Origin: Aradus depressus
Taxonomy: Eukaryota > Arthropoda > Insecta > Hemiptera > Aradidae
Reading direction: 5' to 3'
DNA length: 64,000 nt
Assembly: GCA_963662175.1 (NCBI GenBank)
Contig: OY759222.1
Coordinates: 19,044,222-19,108,221 of the forward strand
Shown: positions 60,127-64,000 of the stretch, one piece after another
Position numbering within the stretch: position 1 is the first letter of the stretch
How the letters are laid out: the number at the start of each line of letters is the position of its first letter
Made by a program: the position numbers and the translations under genes
The notes under the pieces: generated by a model
Told to the model about the DNA's origin: nothing
The model's input: only the letters and a program-made list of their open reading frames with translations
The model's database searches: none

Positions 60127-60462
60127 GGGCGCCGGTAGCTCAGTGGTATGCGTGCTTCTCTTCTAAGCTCAAAAACGTGGGTTCGAAACCCAACCGAGCC
60201 CCTTTTACCTCCCAGATAAAATAAACTTAAGCACGCCGTCCCAAAGGGACGTTAAGCGATGGTCCCGAGCCTGTACGATGTCAGGTACTCGTTAAAGACC
60301 CCTACCCTAGGTGAATAAAAATTTAGGGTAAGTCAAATTTAGAACTCCCACAATAGAGTCGAGTTTCATGTCCACCAGAGTGACGAAAGAGCGCTCTGGT
60401 AGTAGGCGATATGACCTCCTAGTTAAAAGCCCGGGCATGAGTCATAAAACCTAACCTAACCT
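60127..60462 (+). repeat. SINE-1, near full length, plus orientation
   Basis: The head GGGCGCCGGTAGCTCAGTGG (A box) and GGGTTCGAAACCC (B box) are both intact. The body hairpin is partly deleted. The tail is CCTAACCTAACCTA. The best copy for reading the pol III promoter. It may interrupt the 3' region of the LINE remnant to its right. Confidence 0.92.
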
Positions 60463-60552
60463 ATAATACAAAGACTAAAATAGATCAATTAAAAAGAGGA
60501 GGATGCCCAGGCGGTTTGAAATAATATTAATTTAAGAGAAACAGATGGAATA

Positions 60553-61069
60553 CTAAAATGAAGTGGATAAATAAAATAAAGAGATAGTAAGAATTGATAG
60601 TAAATGTAGAAAATACAAAGGAGGGGAATGAAAGGCTAATTGGATGTATATCGAGGAATTGGAACAAAGAGGATTTAAAGGAAGCCACGGAAGGAGAGTG
60701 ACATGGGGAGGCAGGGTGTTCCAGAGAGAGGAGACTTGGAAAAGGAACGAGTTGTGGAAGGCAGAGGAGCGATGGGAGGGGATGAAGAGGTCTGAAGGAC
60801 GGGGTCTGTGTCTTTGGTGGATGAAGGATTTAAATTGGAACATGTGGTAAAGATAGTACGGTTCTTTGGATTTTAGCATTTGGAAGAGGAAGAAAGTTTC
60901 GGCGGATGGAGGGTTTGAGCCATTGCTGAGGTGAGCGTCTCCAAACAAATCTGACGTGAGTGTTTAGAATTAGTTGAAGATTGCTATCAAGCCCCCTGGT
61001 TTTCGGGCCAAACATAAAAGGAATTGACTCCAATTTCGAAATGTCGTCCACATATTGCCCCAACTTCAA
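60553..61069 (-). pseudogene. CR1/jockey-like LINE C-terminal remnant
   Basis: Minus frames joined by a shift near 60900: LQLILNTHVRFV, then FFLFQMLKSKEPYYLYHMFQ, RPRPSDLFIPSHRSSAFHNS and SSLWNTLPPHV, the family's conserved end. It lies upstream of the F-box gene start. Confidence 0.82.
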
Positions 61070-61727
61070 TAATCCTGTTCCTGTATCTCTATTATTGAAT
61101 GAATTTTAGTAAAATTAAATCGAATTTTGAAATTGAATTTTAAAATTTAATACAAATAAACAATTAACTTTAATATAATTAATATGTGTGTGTCTATGAA
61201 CACGATAACTCCCGATAGAATATAGGTATCGATACGAAATTTTATATGTTAATCCAGGACTTCAGAACGACGACACCTATTGTTTTGAGTGAAATAGCGA
61301 GATTAGGAGGGAGGTTTAACATAAAGCTACTAACTGCCGATAAAATGAATCTATCGACACAAAATTTCATATGTAAATTCAAATAATATATGCCGATGAA
61401 TGCCGAAAGCCGTCTTGAAATGTAGCTTTGAACACATATTTTTAGACGTTTCCTTCATATATCTGAAAACAGTTAGTGCTATCGAAAAAATTATTCTTAG
61501 CAAAAATGATTCTTATCAAATTTCCAATCGCTCATGAGTCCTCAAATTTGAGGTAGGATCAATAAAAGTTATAGCGGCCCGAAGAATATAAACTAAATGT
61601 CTAAAAGAATATACATATCTAAGTAATGTTTAAATCATCGCTCATAGCAACGCATTTAAAAATTATTTTTTTGGTCTCATGTACGACGCATATTAGCCAT
61701 ATTTCTTATAAAGGTGTTATCTAGTTA

Positions 61728-61860
61728 TTTACAACATCCACGGCCTCGGGAGGGAGTTTTATCTATGAAATAAAACTCATTCCCGGACGGGATTCGAACC
61801 CGCAAACCACGGTGGGACCATGCGACCAAAGTCCTACGCTTAATACTGGCCTTACTAGGT
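61728..61860 (-). repeat. SINE-2 copy
   Basis: Minus orientation. CATCCACGGCCTCGGG at the 3' side and GGGATTCGAACCCG (B box, on the minus strand CGGGTTCGAATCCC) are clear. Confidence 0.8.
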
Positions 61861-62137
61861 ATAAGAATGTCTAATCTCAGAATAACGCTTTACAAAGAGA
61901 CAAAATGACATGATTTTGAGAAGGGGGAGAGGACGAGAGAGTGATCTGTAAGTCTGGTTGGTATAAGAATGTCCTGTAATGGCCACATCATAATTTCTAT
62001 CTTTATTTTTAATTTATTTTTTATTTTCAAGCTTCGTAATGCAACAGATAAAACTTAAGTTTATTTACTGTTTTTATAGTAATGCTTACAAGATTATCTT
62101 ATAAGAGGATTATTATTAAAAGAATTGTGATAATATA

Positions 62138-62477
62138 GTTAGTCGTACTCATGCCCGGGCTTTAACTACGAGGCCATATCGCCTACTACCAGAGCGCTCT
62201 TTCGTCGCTCTGGTGGACATGAGCCCGACTCTACTGTGGGAGTCCTAATTTTTGCCTTCCCTAATTTTTTATTCACCTAGGATCGGGGTCTTTAACGAGT
62301 ACCTGACACCGTACAGGCTCGGGACCATCGCTTAACGTCCCATCCGAAAGACAGAGTGCCTACGTTTATTTTACCGCCCAGATAAAATAAAATAAGGGCC
62401 TAGGCCGGGTTTCGAACCCACGACCTTGAGCTCAGAAGGCAAGCACGCATACCACTGAGCTACCGGCGCCCTCTTGA
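62138..62477 (-). repeat. SINE-1, full length, with target-site duplication
   Basis: Minus orientation. Flanked by GATAATATA (62129-62137 and 62478-62486). The A box TAGCTCAGTGG and B box GGGTTCGAAACCC are intact on the minus strand. The tail lacks the CCTAA repeats. Confidence 0.92.
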
Positions 62478-62486
62478 GATAATATA

Positions 62487-63020
62487 TATACGGTTAAAAG
62501 GGAAGAAAAATAAAATGAAAAATTAATAGGGTGATGTGTGAATGATGCAGAAAATTTAATAAACGACACGATTAATAGAAGGAAAAAAAAATTTATAAAA
62601 ATGAAGAAGAAATATGGTTAATAATGATTAAGAGAGAAATAGGGAGGGGTCTAGGGACACTTGTTGGAGGCTGAAATATATCAGATATAATTTGGCAAAG
62701 GAGGCGGTGTTTTGGTTAGATTAGCGCCAAAAATGTACCTCGGTTGGCAAGTTGGCGGGACGACAGCTAGAAGACAGCTGACTGGGGCGTCCTCCCCACC
62801 ACTCCGGCTATATATACCTCGAAGACCACTGCCTCTTAGATCACAACACCAAAATAGACCAACTTCTCATAACATCAAATTTTACGGTCGTACGCACACT
62901 CGCTCTCTCTCAAAGTGGCAACTCTGCGTATATCATCACTTTCAAAAGTTGTTGTAGACACCCGGAGAAAGTAGCCGATTGCAAGAACGATGATAAAATT
63001 GGATTAGAAGTGTATTGTGT
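62487..63020. other. GC-richer unassigned stretch upstream of the F-box gene
   Basis: 62700-62960 is GC-richer than its flanks and has a TATA-like CTATATATACC at about 62808. A short frame covers it but shows no domain. It could be a long-terminal-repeat fragment or promoter; nothing decides. Confidence 0.25.
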
Positions 63021-63021
63021 G

Positions 63022-63425
63022 ATGGCCCAGGTAGCTCAGCCTACTGAGATCAAGATAGCTGGTTCGAAACCCGGCCGAGGTCCTAAAGTTTTTTATCTTT
63101 TTAAAAATATAATATCGTCCTTCGGATGGGACGTTAAGCGATGATCCCGAGCCTGTACAATGTCAGTTACTCATTAAGGACCCCTATCCTAGATATATAC
63201 AAATGTAGGATAGACAGTGGTGGATTAACCAATAGGCAAACCTAGGCAGGTGCCTAGGGCCCCCGATGATAAAGGGGCCCCAGATGATAAAGGGGCCCCA
63301 CATTTGCAATCCCCTAGGGCCCCACATTTGCAATCCCCTAGGGCCCCACATTTGCAATCCCCTAGGGCCCCGCAGAAGCTTAATCCGCCACTGAGGATAG
63401 ACAACATTTAACTCATTGTATCGAT
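63022..63425 (+). repeat. SINE-1 interrupted by a hAT-type MITE
   Basis: Head (TAGCTCAG, GGTTCGAAACCC) and body run from 63022 to 63214. After the MITE the body resumes at 63402 and soon decays. Confidence 0.82.
63215..63393. mobile_element. 179-bp hAT-type MITE with 8-bp target-site duplication
   Basis: Left end CAGTGGTGGATTAACC and right end, reversed, CAGTGGCGGATTAAGC. The 8-bp direct repeat AGGATAGA (63207-63214, 63394-63401) is typical of hAT transposons. The interior has a 24-bp tandem repeat around GGGCCCCACATTTGC (three units) after two GATGATAAAGGGGCCCC units. Confidence 0.92.
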
Positions 63426-63429
63426 ATAG

Positions 63430-63690
63430 TCAATAGTGTCTAATACTGCTTTGGGAGTTCTAAATGTTGTCTGTCCATGTTTATTCACCTAGGATAGGAG
63501 TCTTGCAGTAGTCTTCTGCAGTAGAACAAGCTCGGGACCATCGGTTAATGTCCCATCTGAAGAACGGTGTGCTCAAGGATGTTTTTCACCTCTCAGATAA
63601 AAAAAACTAAAGGCCTCGGCAGCGTTTTGAACCCGCGATCTTGAGCTCAATAGGCGAGCACGCCTCTGAGCTACCGACGCCCTCGAATTT
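63430..63690 (-). repeat. SINE-1 copy
   Basis: Minus orientation. The body from AATACTGCTTTGGGAG to a head ending GAGCTACCGACGCCCTC; the tail is lost. Confidence 0.8.
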
Positions 63691-63789
63691 ATTTTATCCG
63701 TATTATAAACAGAATATAAAAATAGACACAGAAATTTCTAATTTGAATAATTTATGAATAATTCAAAATTATATTAAATTGTATACCTA

Positions 63790-63950
63790 GGGATCTATCG
63801 ATACAAGCAAATTCAAGTCAATTCAAATAAAGTATCAATACTTTTATCCGATACAAGTACTTTACGATACTTATTATCGATACTTATTATACCAAGTAGG
63901 TATCGAATAGATATTACTTGTATCGATTCAAAGTACTCGTTTCAAATTTC
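63790..63950. repeat. Repeat rich in TATCGATAC / ACTTGTATCG motifs
   Basis: GTATCGAT-like words recur in both orientations (ATCGATACAAGC, GTACTTTACGATAC, ATTATCGATAC, ACTTGTATCGATTC), as in small insect DNA transposons. Its ends are not resolved. Confidence 0.4.
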
Positions 63951-64000
63951 AACAATCAAAAAAAAATTATATAAATTTTTCAATTCGTCAAAATCGTTCA

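Noticed and set aside
60127..60200. tRNA-like sequence with A and B boxes, as in the other SINE-1 heads
   Set aside because: It does not close into a full cloverleaf with a proper acceptor stem and anticodon loop, and it is repeated as the head of a SINE family; not a tRNA gene.

Overview
The window is an arthropod, most likely insect, nuclear genome segment. It is AT-rich, its genes carry short exons in long introns, and it is crowded with transposable-element debris. Several SINE copies end in short runs of the arthropod telomere-type unit TTAGG/CCTAA. I cannot name the species; a hemipteroid insect is only a guess. Three protein-coding genes can be reconstructed exon by exon with consistent splice phases. 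Nearly everything else is repeats.

Layout. (1) 532-9991, minus: a complete 7-exon gene for a VIP36/LMAN2-type L-type lectin, a cargo receptor of the early secretory pathway (323 aa). (2) 10565-17223, plus: a complete nicotinamide/nicotinate mononucleotide adenylyltransferase gene (Nmnat) with two mutually exclusive 3' ends (250 and 358 aa). Its start codon lies 573 bp from that of the lectin gene, head to head. (3) 17224-28989: no convincing gene, but a 38-bp minisatellite, LINE remnants, hammerhead-ribozyme-like motifs, an 80-bp satellite that grew out of a SINE, and one orphan candidate terminal exon. (4) 28990-59770, minus: a complete 12-exon F-box/leucine-rich-repeat gene (569 aa), probably the substrate-binding subunit of an SCF ubiquitin ligase, whose introns hold most of the repeats. 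(5) 59771-64000: upstream flank of that gene with SINEs, a LINE remnant and a small hAT-type MITE.

Mobile elements. A tRNA-derived SINE (called SINE-1 here) is present in more than twenty copies in both orientations. It has a pol III A box and B box in its head, and several copies have clear target-site duplications. A second tRNA-derived SINE (SINE-2) has a few copies. Non-LTR retrotransposon remnants of the jockey/CR1/R1-like kind occur at six places. Several non-autonomous terminal-inverted-repeat elements are present, some nested in one another. A recurrent theme is a hammerhead core (CTGANGA, stem II, GAAA) in at least eight places, two of them in long near-perfect palindromes. Such motifs are known from Penelope-like elements and retrozymes, but I see no Penelope-type coding sequence here.

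The three genes have unrelated housekeeping roles (secretory cargo sorting, NAD synthesis and axon maintenance, ubiquitin ligase), so no shared pathway is implied. The most notable points are the Nmnat stop codon embedded in a splice donor, the ribozyme-like palindromes, the SINE-born satellite next to a duplicated piece of an F-box gene exon, and a long inverted repeat that brackets exon 5 of the F-box gene.
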